This document shows positions 1 to 9,867 of a stretch of DNA of 64,000 nucleotides, one piece after another. The notes beneath the pieces are model-generated. The model was not told where the DNA came from, searched no databases, and saw nothing but the letters and a program-made list of their open reading frames with translations. Source of the stretch: DATFVB01 sp963714035 (GTDB taxonomy: Bacteria > Acidobacteriota > Thermoanaerobaculia > UBA5066 > DATFVB01); NCBI GenBank assembly GCA_963714035.1, contig OY970224.1:2914001-2978000 (forward strand), read 5' to 3'. Position 1 is the first letter of the stretch, and each line of letters begins with the position of its first letter. Position numbers and translations under genes: made by a program.

Positions 1-136
1 TCTCGAGGGGTTGTTGGCTTATCCCCTCTCTCGAAGTCCCACTTTCTTTCGCCGTAGCGCGGCGGGAAACGCGGACGCGTTTTTCGCGGCGGGGACCGCC
101 GCTCCTTACCCGTGAAACCGTCGTAAAATCGTTCAA
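1..136. other. Upstream region without a recognised gene
   Basis: No convincing coding sequence is seen before the first gene. A TAAAAT hexamer at about 125-130 could be part of a promoter for the kinase gene, but no matching -35 element is clear. Confidence 0.3.
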
Positions 137-1758
137 ATGGATTCCCTGACCCGGTCCCTCCGGTTCCTCACGGTCATTCGCCTCGTCGTCGTCGGGACCA
201 TCGTGCTCTCCTGCGTGCTCATCCAGGCGAGCGCGGGCCTCTCGCTGCGGCTCGGGCCGATCTACGGCGTCGGCGCTGCCGCGGTGCTGCTCTCCGGGGT
301 CTGGGCGACCCTGCGCCGAGCGCTTCGCCCGGTGCAGCAGGCCTACCTGCAGCTCGGCGGCGACCTGCTGCTGGTGACCGCGCTCGTCTACTTCTCCGGC
401 GCTTCCGAATCGGTGTTCACGTTCCTCTACCTCGTCGTGATCGCGGTCGCCGCGTTCTTCCTGCTCCGTCCGGGCGCAATCCTCGTCGCGTCGCTCGCCG
501 CGATCCTCTACGGCGCGACGATCGAGCTGACCGCGTACGAAATCATCCCGGCGCCGCCCCTCTTCTATCGCTCCGACTGGACGAGCCCCTCGCTCCTCTT
601 TTCGCTCTGCTTCACGATCGCGGGCTTCTACGGGATCGCTCTCCTCGCCTCGCTCATCGCGGAGAAGCTCCATCGCGCCGGGCGCGAGATCTCCGAACGG
701 ACGATCGAATTCGAGAAGATCCGCGCGCTCCACGCCGACGTGATCGAGTCGATGTCGTCGGGTCTCGCGACGGTCGACGCGACCGGGATCATCACGTTCC
801 TGAACCGCGCCGGGGGAGAGATCCTCGAGCGCCTTCCGCTCGAGGCGAAGGGTCGCTGGATCTGGGACCTCGGCCTCTTCTCGCCGGACGACTGGCAGAG
901 GGCGACGTCGGGCTGGTTCCGGTCGCCCGCGACCCGGGGCGAGACGGAGCTGGGGGGGCCGCGGCCCCGGACGATCGGCTACTCGATTCGGAAGCTGAAG
1001 GGCACCGCCGGATTTCTCGTCCTCTTCCAGGATCTGTCGGACGTGAAGTCCCTCGAGGCGGAAGCGCGGGCCCGGGAGAAGCTCGCGGCCGTCGGCCAGC
1101 TCGCCGCGGGCATCGCGCACGAGATCCGGAACCCCCTCGCCTCGATTTCCGGATCGGCGCAGATGCTCGGCAACGAGATGCGGACGGGCTCGTCCGAGCG
1201 GCGGCTCGTCGAGATCATCGTCGCGGAGTCGCGGCGGCTCTCGAAGATCCTCGAGGACTTTCTCCACTACGCCCGCCCCGGCGCGCCGCAGTGCGTGATG
1301 TTCGACGTCGGCGCGTCGCTCTCCGAGGCGATGAATCTCTTCTCGCACAGCGACGAGGTGCGGGACCACCACCTGCTGAATCTGCAGGTCGAATCGGCGG
1401 CGTCGATCTTCGGCGACCCGGGCCAGGTGCGGCAGATCTTCTGGAACGTCGCGCGCAACGCGGTCTCCGCGATGCCGGACGGCGGTATCCTCGACGTGAC
1501 CGGGCGCGTGGAGGGGGACTGGTACGCGATTCGATTCCACGACACCGGCCGCGGCATGTCCCCCGAGCGGCAGGAGATGCTCTTCCAGCCGTTCGCGACC
1601 GCCTTCGACGGCGGAACCGGGCTCGGCATGGCGATCGTGCGCCGCCTCGTCGAGGAGCACGGCGGCCGGATCCGCGTCGATTCGCGGGCCGGTTTCGGGA
1701 CGACGATCGAGATTTCTCTTCCGCGGAGGACGGCCGACCGGGCCGGTTCGTCGGCGGC

Positions 1759-1762
<4 letters not shown>
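137..1762 (+). CDS. pilS: PilS/NtrB-type membrane sensor histidine kinase
   Basis: The N-terminal ~190 residues hold about six hydrophobic segments, followed by a PAS-like region (about 205-300), a HisKA helix with phospho-acceptor H328 in HEIRNP, and a HATPase_c domain ending in DTGRGMSP and GGTGLGMAIVRRLVEEHGG. This order is that of PilS kinases. The stop codon overlaps the start of the next gene (ATGA), which encodes an NtrC-family regulator, so the two form a translationally coupled two-component system. PilS/PilR pairs control sigma-54-dependent type IV pilus genes in other bacteria; no pilus gene lies in this window, so the target is inferred. Confidence 0.88.
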
Positions 1763-3171
<1,409 letters not shown>

Positions 3172-3220
3172 CGCGGCGATAACGGCCGTTATGCGTGCCC
3201 GTGCGAGCCGCCCCCGGGCG

Positions 3221-3496
3221 GTGCCCCGGAAGGGGAATAGCGATAGCGGCGTTCGGAGCGCCGCAGGGTCAGCGGCAAGGCGACGCGGCGAAGGCGATGC
3301 GGTTGCGATCGTCGAGCCGCGGCAACACCGCCGTTGGCCGTGCGCCGCCCGAACCCGAAGGGCGCCAGCGCATTGCGAACGATCTCGGCGTCGCGCCCCG
3401 GGCCCGATGCACGACGGCATCTGCTCCCGGTGCGCGACATTGAGCTCCTTCGCAAGCCGCAGGCGCGCCGCTACCGTTATTCCCGTTCCGGGGCAC
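3221..3496. mobile_element. MITE-like inverted-repeat element, copy 1
   Basis: A 276-bp block bounded by ~31-bp imperfect inverted repeats. The left end reads GTGCCCCGGAA followed by GGGAATAGCGATAGCGGCG; the right end, reversed, differs at about three positions. The interior matches the elements at 48565-48843 (same orientation) and 60455-60732 (opposite), including GTTCGGAGCGCCGC next to one terminus and a conserved core around 3355-3405. No transposase is encoded. No target-site duplication is visible here, so this looks like the oldest of the three copies. Confidence 0.75.
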
Positions 3497-3498
3497 TC

Positions 3499-3590
3499 AC
3501 GTACGCCCCGGTACGCCTCGCCCGGGGGCCGGCTCGCCCGAACACGCCTTCCAGCCCTTCTCACCGCGTCTCGTTGGTCCGGTTGGGGTC
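3499..3590. repeat. Dispersed repeat containing ACGTACGCCCCGGTACGCC
   Basis: Begins three bases after the MITE-like element. The motif ACGTACGCCCCGGTACGCC followed by TCG and a GGCCGG-rich stretch recurs at 13824 and 62305 in the same orientation and, degenerate and inverted, at about 12760-12840. Confidence 0.6.
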
Positions 3591-3598
3591 TCGCCTGC

Positions 3599-4156
3599 GT
3601 GAGTGCGTGGTCGCGATTGCACGCGTTACTCCTGTCATTGCGAGGGCGAAGCCCGAAGTCCCCAAGTCTCCGGGGGCGACGAGCTGTCGTCGCTTTCGCG
3701 CTTCTCGTGTCCCTCGGCTGTGCTCGCTCGAACGGGGCGGCAAAGTCGGCAGAAAGCGTCACGAAGGATCGGCCGGCGGTCACGATGCCGTCGGGTCAGG
3801 CGTACGTCGTCGAGATCGCGGCGACTCCGGACTCGCGGGAGCAGGGACTGATGTTCCGCGAGAGCCTGCCGGACGGGCACGGCATGCTGTTCCTCTTCCC
3901 GAAGCCGTCGGTCGAGGGCTTCTGGATGAAGAACTGCAACTTCCCGATCGACATCGTCTGGATGGATTCGAACCGCAAGGTGATCTTCGTCTCGGCGCAC
4001 ACGCCGCCGTGCAAGGAAGATCCCTGCCCGACCTACGGCCCGAAGACCGAGTCCCTCTACGTCCTCGAGATCCCCGACGGCGCCGCGGCGAAGGAAAAAG
4101 CGGTCGTCGGCTCGACGCTCACGTTCGGCAACGTGCCGGGCTTGCCGACGGAGTAG
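3599..4156 (+). CDS. DUF192 family secreted protein or lipoprotein
   Basis: The C-terminal ~120 residues form a DUF192 domain: PDSREQGLMFRESLPDGHGM, FWMKNCNFPIDIVWMD and LEIPDGAAAKE are hallmarks of this small family, whose function is not well defined. A hydrophobic segment ending in LLVSLGC suggests a lipoprotein-like signal peptide. The start is uncertain: GTG at 3599 or TTG at 3638 would both give a signal peptide with a basic n-region. That n-region overlaps a dispersed intergenic repeat (3633-3658), so the N-terminus may be recently acquired. The domain call is firm; the start and lipidation are not. Confidence 0.75.
   Translation: MSAWSRLHALLLSLRGRSPKSPSLRGRRAVVAFALLVSLGCARSNGAAKSAESVTKDRPAVTMPSGQAYVVEIAATPDSREQGLMFRESLPDGHGMLFLFPKPSVEGFWMKNCNFPIDIVWMDSNRKVIFVSAHTPPCKEDPCPTYGPKTESLYVLEIPDGAAAKEKAVVGSTLTFGNVPGLPTE
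3633..3658. repeat. Short palindromic repeat (TGTCATTGCGAG type)
   Basis: TGTCATTGCGAGG followed by GCGAAGCCCGAAG contains a GGGC-GAA-GCCC hairpin. Related sequences beginning TGTCAYCC are at 31960-31996 and 62431-62458. It lies across the possible signal-peptide region of the DUF192 gene. Confidence 0.5.
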
Positions 4157-4179
4157 TTACGGCGTAATAATGGCGTAAG

Positions 4180-5316
4180 ATGAGGAGCAAGAAGGTCGGT
4201 CGGCCGAAAAAAAGCAGAGTGAGGGCTTCCAGAAAAAGGCGAACACCATATCCAGAGTCACGCGCGTTCCCTTCTTGGGTCCGCGAAAAAGGCGATCGGT
4301 CGCTTACGTTCATCGATCTTTTTGCCGGGATTGGCGGATTCAGGGTCGCATTGGAATCGCTTGGGGCCAAATGCGTCTATTCCTCCGAGTGGAATCCGTT
4401 CGCGCAGCAGACTTACCTGGCAAACTTCGGCGATGTGCCCGACGGCCGGGACGTTCGCGAGGTCGATCCGTCGGAGATCAGCGCACACGACATTCTCTGC
4501 GCAGGGTTTCCTTGCCAGCCTTTCTCGATCGCGGGCGTTAGCAAGAAGAACAGCCTTGGGAGGCCGCATGGCTTCGACGATGACCTCCAGGGAAATCTAT
4601 TCTTCGCGATCGAGAAGATTATTCGAGAGAGGCGGCCACGGGCCTTTTTGCTCGAAAATGTGCGAAATCTGACCTCTCACGATAAGGGAAGAACATACCA
4701 GGTAATCAAGACGATCCTTCGGGATCGACTCGGTTACGACGTCCACGAAAAGATTATCGATGCCGGGCATGTCGTTCCCCAACATCGGGAACGCATCATG
4801 ATCGTGGGCTTCGACAAGGCGAGAGACTTCGCCTTCCCGGAATTTCACGGGCCCCGACCCGTCCTACGGGACATTTTGGATGATGAACCTCAGGTGCCGG
4901 AGAAGTATCGCCTGACCGGCCACCTCTGGACGTACCTGCGAAGGTATGCGGCCAAACACCGCGCAGCGGGAAACGGCTTCGGATTTGGACTCGTCGGCCC
5001 GGACGATGTGGCGCGGACCCTTTCCGCGAGGTATTACAAGGATGGAAGCGAGATCCTGATCGATCGAGGGAGGGGACGCGTTCCTCGCAGGCTGACGCCG
5101 CGCGAGTGCGCGCGGCTGATGGGCTTCCCGGACGACTTCAAAATCGTCGTTTCTGACACTCAGGCCTACAAGCAGTTCGGCAACTCGGTCGTCGTTCCGG
5201 TCATTCGGGCCGTTGCCGATAGAATCGTGCAATGCCTTCAAGGCGAAAGATTCTCCTCGGAAATTCAGCAGCCAACCCTGTTCTCGGAGATTTCAAGCGG
5301 AGCCGGCGTCTCCTAG
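4180..5316 (+). CDS. DNA (cytosine-5) methyltransferase of a type II R-M system
   Basis: The C5-methyltransferase motifs occur in canonical order: motif I FIDLFAGIGGF near residue 44, motif IV GFPCQPFS with catalytic C112, motif VI ENV near 158, motif VIII PQHRERIMIVGF near 200 and motif X FGNSVVVPV near 332. Length (378 aa) is normal. About 45 basic residues precede motif I, so the real start could be slightly downstream. Its 3' end overlaps the glycosylase gene and the endonuclease follows, making a compact R-M operon. Base composition is visibly less GC-rich than the flanking genes, which fits horizontal transfer. It should protect host DNA by methylating the sequence cut by the third gene. 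Confidence 0.95.
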   Translation: MRSKKVGRPKKSRVRASRKRRTPYPESRAFPSWVREKGDRSLTFIDLFAGIGGFRVALESLGAKCVYSSEWNPFAQQTYLANFGDVPDGRDVREVDPSEISAHDILCAGFPCQPFSIAGVSKKNSLGRPHGFDDDLQGNLFFAIEKIIRERRPRAFLLENVRNLTSHDKGRTYQVIKTILRDRLGYDVHEKIIDAGHVVPQHRERIMIVGFDKARDFAFPEFHGPRPVLRDILDDEPQVPEKYRLTGHLWTYLRRYAAKHRAAGNGFGFGLVGPDDVARTLSARYYKDGSEILIDRGRGRVPRRLTPRECARLMGFPDDFKIVVSDTQAYKQFGNSVVVPVIRAVADRIVQCLQGERFSSEIQQPTLFSEISSGAGVS

Positions 5317-5930
5317 TCCGCTGGGGTCGACAGAATTTCCGCCCGTTCCCATGGCGGTATGAACAAAATCGGTTTCATGCGCTCATCGCGGAGGTCCTTC
5401 TTCAGAGGACTCGGGCGGAGCAGGTAGTGCCCGTGTTCCACGATTTCAAGGAAACGTTCCCGACGGCAGCCGATCTGGGTACAGCTAAAAGGATCGCAAT
5501 TGCCCGAGTCATTCGCCCACTTGGGCTTCGTTGGCGAGCACGTTTCTTAAAAGAGCTTGGCAAGAAACTCTCGGTTCTTCGTGATATTCCGACCGACCCG
5601 GATTCCTTAGCAGAGTTGCCTGGGGTTGGCCCGTATGCCTCACAAGCGTACGCATCTTTTCACGCCGGTAAGCGCGGTGTGCTGTTGGACTCGAACATCG
5701 TCAGGTTTTATGGCAGATTTCTGGGATTGCCAACAAACCCAGAGTCTCGGCGGTCCATCGAGTTTAGAAGGATTGCAGAAACGGCGACGCCCCGCGAGAA
5801 TTCGAAGTCGTTCAACTACGCCTTGCTAGACTTCACCCGTGAAATCTGCAGGACAAAGCCGCAGTGCACGGATTGCATTCTTCGGCGGGATTGTGAGTTC
5901 GCAAAGCGCTGCAGGTCGGGCTTGGTATGA
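5232..5930 (+). CDS. HhH-GPD mismatch DNA glycosylase linked to R-M (Mig/MutY-like)
   Basis: A helix-hairpin-helix-GPD glycosylase of 232 aa. The hairpin LPGVGPYASQAY is followed by catalytic D153 in VLLDSNIVRF. At the position where endonuclease III has its catalytic Lys this protein has Y135, as in the thymine-DNA mismatch glycosylase Mig of Methanothermobacter. C206, C212, C215 and C221 form the 4Fe-4S motif. The gene overlaps the methyltransferase by 85 nt and the nuclease by 4 nt. Inference: it repairs T:G mismatches produced when the methylated cytosine deaminates, the role Vsr or Mig plays in other systems. MutY-like specificity cannot be excluded from sequence alone. Confidence 0.88.
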   Translation: MPSRRKILLGNSAANPVLGDFKRSRRLLVRWGRQNFRPFPWRYEQNRFHALIAEVLLQRTRAEQVVPVFHDFKETFPTAADLGTAKRIAIARVIRPLGLRWRARFLKELGKKLSVLRDIPTDPDSLAELPGVGPYASQAYASFHAGKRGVLLDSNIVRFYGRFLGLPTNPESRRSIEFRRIAETATPRENSKSFNYALLDFTREICRTKPQCTDCILRRDCEFAKRCRSGLV

Positions 5931-7285
5931 CTGAGAGACGTCCGCCCCAGGGAATTCCGGTTGACCTCGATGCGCTCAAGGGGGTAATGGCCGGCGCCGG
6001 AGCGACAAGGCTCTATGCGAAGTCACTTGCCTGCAACGACAACTCTAAGAACCAGGTCTATTTTGGCGGGGGGTTCGAAGTTCTCAATCTCTTGCCGTCG
6101 GGAGACCCGGTGCCCTCGAACGATAGGGCGAATCCGATTTTCAAGTCGGCTGTAAAATTTGGCTGGATAGATGAGCTGGGGCACGTCGAGGACGCTCCGG
6201 GTGCTCAGTTGATACTTTATCCCCAGTATCCTGAGGTTCGTTTCTCAGGATTTCTCCGCGGTACTCGCAGTGCCCCCTCCGCCATTATGGCGAGCCGAGA
6301 CGAAGGCCGGGTGTTGTTTCTCGGAGTTCTGGCGGATGGAATGATTCTAGGGCTCGCTGCGCCCGCGCACAGTCCGTTAGCTGTAAGCTTTGACCGGGCG
6401 GTAAGCGAACCGGCATCTGCTGTTTTCCGGGAGCTAGCGCTGCCGAACCGACCGGCATCTGCCGCGTCCAAAGAGAGACTGCTTTCACAATTGCTACGGG
6501 TGCACAGGAAGGAATGGATTTCATCCTGGCGACTTGGTTCCAGCGGGCAAAGACTTCCGTGCGAGGCTCCAAATTGTGGAGGCCTCACACTTGAGGCGGA
6601 GCTAGGGATCAGGCCGAATTCGTACTCACTGCCGGATTTCGAAGGCTGGGAGATAAAGCAGCATACCGTGGCCAGCTTCGCGAACGTTGGTGTTGGAGTT
6701 CTCACCCTTATGACGCCCGAGCCGACGGGGGGATTGTACAGAGATAGCGGCGTAGAGAGTTTCGTACGTCGCTTTGGTTATCGAGACATACCCGGCCGCG
6801 GTGATCGGATGAATTTTGGTGGTACCTACCGTGCCGGGGCCCGTTTCGCGCGAACTGGCCTGACGATGACCTTAAGGGGGTTTGACTCTGATTCGGGAAA
6901 GATCGTCGATCCGACCGGCGGTATTTACCTGATCGACGACAACCAGAATGAGGCGGCGAGTTGGTCATTTTCAGGCCTAATGAGCCACTGGAAACGAAAG
7001 CATGCGAAGGCCGCGTATGTCCCTTCCCAGAAGAGAATAGACGGAGGCTCTTCATATCGTTATGGGAGCAGAATTCGCATTGGCGAGGGTACCGACTTTC
7101 TGTTGTTCCTCGCGGCTATGGCGGCGGGGACTATCTATTACGATCCCGGAATTAAGCTGGAGACTACTCTCGGAAGCATTCGGACGAAGAGGCGCAGTCA
7201 ATTTCGGACAAGGTCAAAGGACCTTAGGATGCTCTATGAGCGTTTTAGCGAGGTCGACCTTCTGAAGGTGACAGAAGTTCGATAG
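5927..7285 (+). CDS. MvaI/BcnI-family type II restriction endonuclease
   Basis: A 452-residue protein with the family-typical NDNSKNQVYFGG (38-49) in its N-terminal part. In its second half LPDFEGWEIKQ places D237, E242 and K244 with the D-x4-E-x-K spacing of the MvaI active site. It is longer than MvaI itself; the extra ~200 residues lie N-terminal. The start ATG overlaps the glycosylase stop (ATGA). It should cut unmethylated DNA. If the family assignment is right the target may be a CC(W/S)GG-like site, but specificity is not deducible here. Composition is AT-richer than surrounding genes. Confidence 0.82.
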   Translation: MTERRPPQGIPVDLDALKGVMAGAGATRLYAKSLACNDNSKNQVYFGGGFEVLNLLPSGDPVPSNDRANPIFKSAVKFGWIDELGHVEDAPGAQLILYPQYPEVRFSGFLRGTRSAPSAIMASRDEGRVLFLGVLADGMILGLAAPAHSPLAVSFDRAVSEPASAVFRELALPNRPASAASKERLLSQLLRVHRKEWISSWRLGSSGQRLPCEAPNCGGLTLEAELGIRPNSYSLPDFEGWEIKQHTVASFANVGVGVLTLMTPEPTGGLYRDSGVESFVRRFGYRDIPGRGDRMNFGGTYRAGARFARTGLTMTLRGFDSDSGKIVDPTGGIYLIDDNQNEAASWSFSGLMSHWKRKHAKAAYVPSQKRIDGGSSYRYGSRIRIGEGTDFLLFLAAMAAGTIYYDPGIKLETTLGSIRTKRRSQFRTRSKDLRMLYERFSEVDLLKVTEVR

Positions 7286-7536
7286 CGCCGCTGCAGAGGG
7301 ACGCTGCGGGAACGGATCTCGTTCGTAGTCCTCTGAATGGTTCAGAGTGCCTTCGCATCGCTGGAACTGATTCGCCGAATTAACCTAGGCGAGGGTCCCG
7401 CGACGATCCGCGCCCATCCGGCTCGATGGATCCGCGTTCGCCGAGGCTTCGGGGTGACGAGTCGCCTCAATCGCCCTGGCTTGAGTTTCCGACGATCGCC
7501 TGAGGGCGCGTTCGAAGCCGGGCTTGGTCTTGAGAA
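7286..7536. other. Intergenic region after the R-M island, with one dispersed motif
   Basis: No gene is supported here. At 7418-7432 lies one inverted copy (GATCCATCGAGCCGG on the minus strand) of the 15-bp motif also found at 13779, 16882, 31690 and 60780. It marks a possible boundary of the transferred island. Confidence 0.45.
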
Positions 7537-7812
7537 TCAAGACTTCTTGCCGCGTCGCCCTCTTCGAACGGTCGCCATCAGGTCCGCCGCGTTCTTGTAC
7601 CGTCGAACCTTTCCGTTCGCCTCGAGGCGATCCGCCCATTCGTCCAGCGCCTTTGCCTGCGCTCCGGTGAGCTGGAAGTCCGCCTCCTCGACCGGTGTGA
7701 GGCGAACGGCCGGCCTGCCGTGTCGGCTGATCACGACCGTTTCTCCGTTCTGAGCCAGCCGAACCAGAGTTCCCAGTTCGGCTTTCGCCTCGGAAAGAGT
7801 CCTGAATTTCAT
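7537..7812 (-). CDS. Phd/YefM-family antitoxin, apparently orphan
   Basis: Starting at the second ATG (7812) the protein begins MKFRTLSEAKAELGTLVRL and continues GETVVISRHGRPAVRLTPVE, the Phd/YefM DNA-binding and dimerisation fold. The C-terminal part (to 91 aa) is basic. An in-frame ATG 27 nt upstream is possible but would add residues outside the family. No toxin gene (RelE, Doc or PIN) is found on either side: downstream is an empty 250-bp gap and upstream the cytochrome genes. It may be a remnant of a toxin-antitoxin pair associated with the adjacent R-M island, or may have a distant partner. Confidence 0.75.
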   Translation of the reverse strand: MKFRTLSEAKAELGTLVRLAQNGETVVISRHGRPAVRLTPVEEADFQLTGAQAKALDEWADRLEANGKVRRYKNAADLMATVRRGRRGKKS

Positions 7813-7846
7813 ACGAAATATGGTACCACGCGGGAGCATGGAAAAC

Positions 7847-9223
7847 CTACGGAAGGGCCAGCAGGTAATCCACCATGTCGTTCAGATCGCGTAGCGGCAA
7901 ATCGTCGTATGGCGGCATCTTCGAGTGCGGGGACAGCTCCTGCGGGTCCTTGAAATGCGCCAGGAGCCAGTCGCGCGTTCGCCGCTCGGCGACGTGCTTG
8001 AGCTCGATGCCCTTCGCGTTTCCGTCGCCATTGACGAGGTGGCACTCGAGGCACTTCTTCGTCGCGATCAACTTGCCGCCGCGGGCGATCGACGGAGCGA
8101 CCATCGAGAGGTCGTAGTTTTTGAGATCCGGCGAGACGAAAGCGAGAGGCGGCGGAGGCGGCTCGACGGCGGGAAGGCCCCGCGCGGGGTCTTCGAGGAC
8201 CGCGATCCCGGTGAGGAAGATCGCGGCCGTGCCGAGGGCCGCTCCCGCGGCGATCCATCCGCGGCGCGCGCCGGGACGACGCGTGCCGGAGCGGTCGAGG
8301 AGCGGCAGCGCAAAAAGGAAGAGAGCGACGGCCGCCGGAATCGCGACGGTTCCCACGAGCTCCGCGCGCCCTTTGAAATAGTGGAGGAGCTGGAAGAGGG
8401 AGAGGAAGTACCAGTCGGGGCGCGGGACGTACGCGGTGTCGGTCGGGTCCGCGGTCGCCTCGAGCGGCGCGGGAAAGAAGCGCGCGAGCGCGAGAAGCAC
8501 GACGAGCACGGCGATCGCCATTGCCGCGTCGCGCGCCATCTGCTTCGGAAAGAACGGCTCCCGCGTCGAATCGTCGCTCGGGATTCCGGCATGACCGTGG
8601 CGGCGCAGGAGCGTGAGATGGACGCCGGCGAGCGCGGCGGCCGCCAGCGGCAGGAGCACGACGTGGATCGCGGTGAACCGGGTGAGGGTCGCCGCCCCGA
8701 TGCTTCCGCCGCCCGTCAGGAGCCGGCCGATCCAGGGTCCGGCGATCGGAGGCTGCGAGGCGATCCGGACGCCGACGACGGTCGCCCAGTAGCCTTTCTG
8801 GTCCCAGGGGAGAAGGTAGCCCGTGAACGCGAACGCGAGAACCGTTCCGAGGAGCAGCAGCCCGATCCACCAGTTTTCCCGGCGCGGTCCCTTGTACGCG
8901 CCGTGCCAGAAAACGCGCGCGAGATGGAGCAGGGAGAAGACGACGATCGCCGAAGCTCCCCAGTGATGCAGGCCGCGCGCGAGGGAACCTCCGGGAACGT
9001 GGCGCTCGATCCACGAGACGCTCGCGCGGGCGTGGTCCGGCGTGGGGGCGTACGCCGAAGCCAGCAGGAAGCCCGTGACGAACTGGATCGCCAGGACGGC
9101 GAGCGCGATCGACCCGAGGGTGAACCACCACCCGCCGCGCGAAGGAGTCGGTTTCTCCCCGAAGCGCTTCCAGGCCGAGAGGAAGCCGGTCCTCTCGTCG
9201 AACTCCTTTCCGAGACGGCTCAT
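7847..9223 (-). CDS. Cytochrome b (bc1/b6f type) with fused C-terminal cytochrome c domain
   Basis: About 458 aa. The N-terminal part carries the heme-ligating histidines (HHWGAS, HLARVFWHGAY) and four hydrophobic helices. The second half carries the Qo-site motif PDWY in YVPRPDWYFLSLFQLL, and the last ~100 residues carry a c-type heme motif CLECH with a downstream Met (HSKMPPYDDL). It is thus a single polypeptide combining b6-like, subunit-IV-like and cytochrome c parts. The ATG overlaps the Rieske stop codon (ATGA), so the two are coupled and form a minimal quinol oxidoreductase that moves electrons from membrane quinol to the periplasm. No separate cytochrome c1 gene is present. Confidence 0.92.
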   Translation of the reverse strand: MSRLGKEFDERTGFLSAWKRFGEKPTPSRGGWWFTLGSIALAVLAIQFVTGFLLASAYAPTPDHARASVSWIERHVPGGSLARGLHHWGASAIVVFSLLHLARVFWHGAYKGPRRENWWIGLLLLGTVLAFAFTGYLLPWDQKGYWATVVGVRIASQPPIAGPWIGRLLTGGGSIGAATLTRFTAIHVVLLPLAAAALAGVHLTLLRRHGHAGIPSDDSTREPFFPKQMARDAAMAIAVLVVLLALARFFPAPLEATADPTDTAYVPRPDWYFLSLFQLLHYFKGRAELVGTVAIPAAVALFLFALPLLDRSGTRRPGARRGWIAAGAALGTAAIFLTGIAVLEDPARGLPAVEPPPPPLAFVSPDLKNYDLSMVAPSIARGGKLIATKKCLECHLVNGDGNAKGIELKHVAERRTRDWLLAHFKDPQELSPHSKMPPYDDLPLRDLNDMVDYLLALP

Positions 9224-9714
9224 GCGAGCTCGGCCGGACGCACCCAGACCTGGCCGGCCCGGATCTCGATCGGAAGGCGCGCGAGCGGGGCCGGCGGCGG
9301 CCCTCCCGCGACGGCGCCGTCGGGATGGTACGTCCCCCCGTGGCACGGACACCGAAACAGGCGCGAGGCCGCGTCCCACCGGACCGAACAGCCGAGATGG
9401 GTGCACGTCGAAGAGAGGGCCGCGAGCCCGCCCGCATCGCGGACGACGAAGATCCGTTCACGGCGCTGTTCCGTCCGGTACCCGTCGGGGCGCGCGTAGG
9501 CGAGCACGGCCTCGACCGGACCGGGGCCCGAGAACGATGACTCCGGGCCGACGGCGACGGGCTCCGGCCGGGCGCTGTCCGGCTCGCCGCCGAAAAAACG
9601 GGCGGCGATCGCGGCGAGCGTTCCCGAAAAGAGGGCCGCGGCGCCCACGACGAAGCTGGCGAGGAACCCGCGCCGCGAGGCCGCGCGGGGCTCCGGAACT
9701 TGTTCCGAGGTCAT
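9220..9714 (-). CDS. Rieske [2Fe-2S] subunit of the quinol oxidoreductase
   Basis: A 164-residue protein. SRRGFLASFVVGAAALF is a twin-arginine-like signal anchor, and CTHLGC and CPCHGG are the two cluster-binding loops near the C-terminus. ATG at 9714 is chosen because it gives a normal-length TAT anchor; an upstream in-frame extension overlaps rplU antisense. It is followed with a 4-nt overlap by the cytochrome b-c gene. It would accept the first electron from quinol in the Qo site. Confidence 0.93.
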   Translation of the reverse strand: MTSEQVPEPRAASRRGFLASFVVGAAALFSGTLAAIAARFFGGEPDSARPEPVAVGPESSFSGPGPVEAVLAYARPDGYRTEQRRERIFVVRDAGGLAALSSTCTHLGCSVRWDAASRLFRCPCHGGTYHPDGAVAGGPPPAPLARLPIEIRAGQVWVRPAELA

Positions 9715-9811
9715 CCCGCGTAGTCTACGGATTTCGGAGCGCGGCACAGCCGCCCCCGAGAAATCCTTTAGAGGCCTTGCGCCCGCCGCGCGTCCACCCG
9801 GAGCGGGGCAC

Positions 9812-9839
9812 TTGACTCCCGCGCGGAAACTGTTAGCAT
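9812..9839 (+). promoter_or_regulatory. Candidate sigma-70 promoter of rplU-rpmA
   Basis: TTGACT (9812-9817), a 16-bp spacer and TAGCAT (9834-9839) preceded by TG one base upstream (extended -10). It lies 28 bp before the rplU start and faces it. Confidence 0.5.
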
Positions 9840-9867
9840 CAAGGGCTTTCGTTTGGAGGAAGGTTTC

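Noticed and set aside
3221..3496. Element as an autonomous insertion sequence
   Set aside because: At about 277 bp there is no room for a transposase and none is seen nearby.
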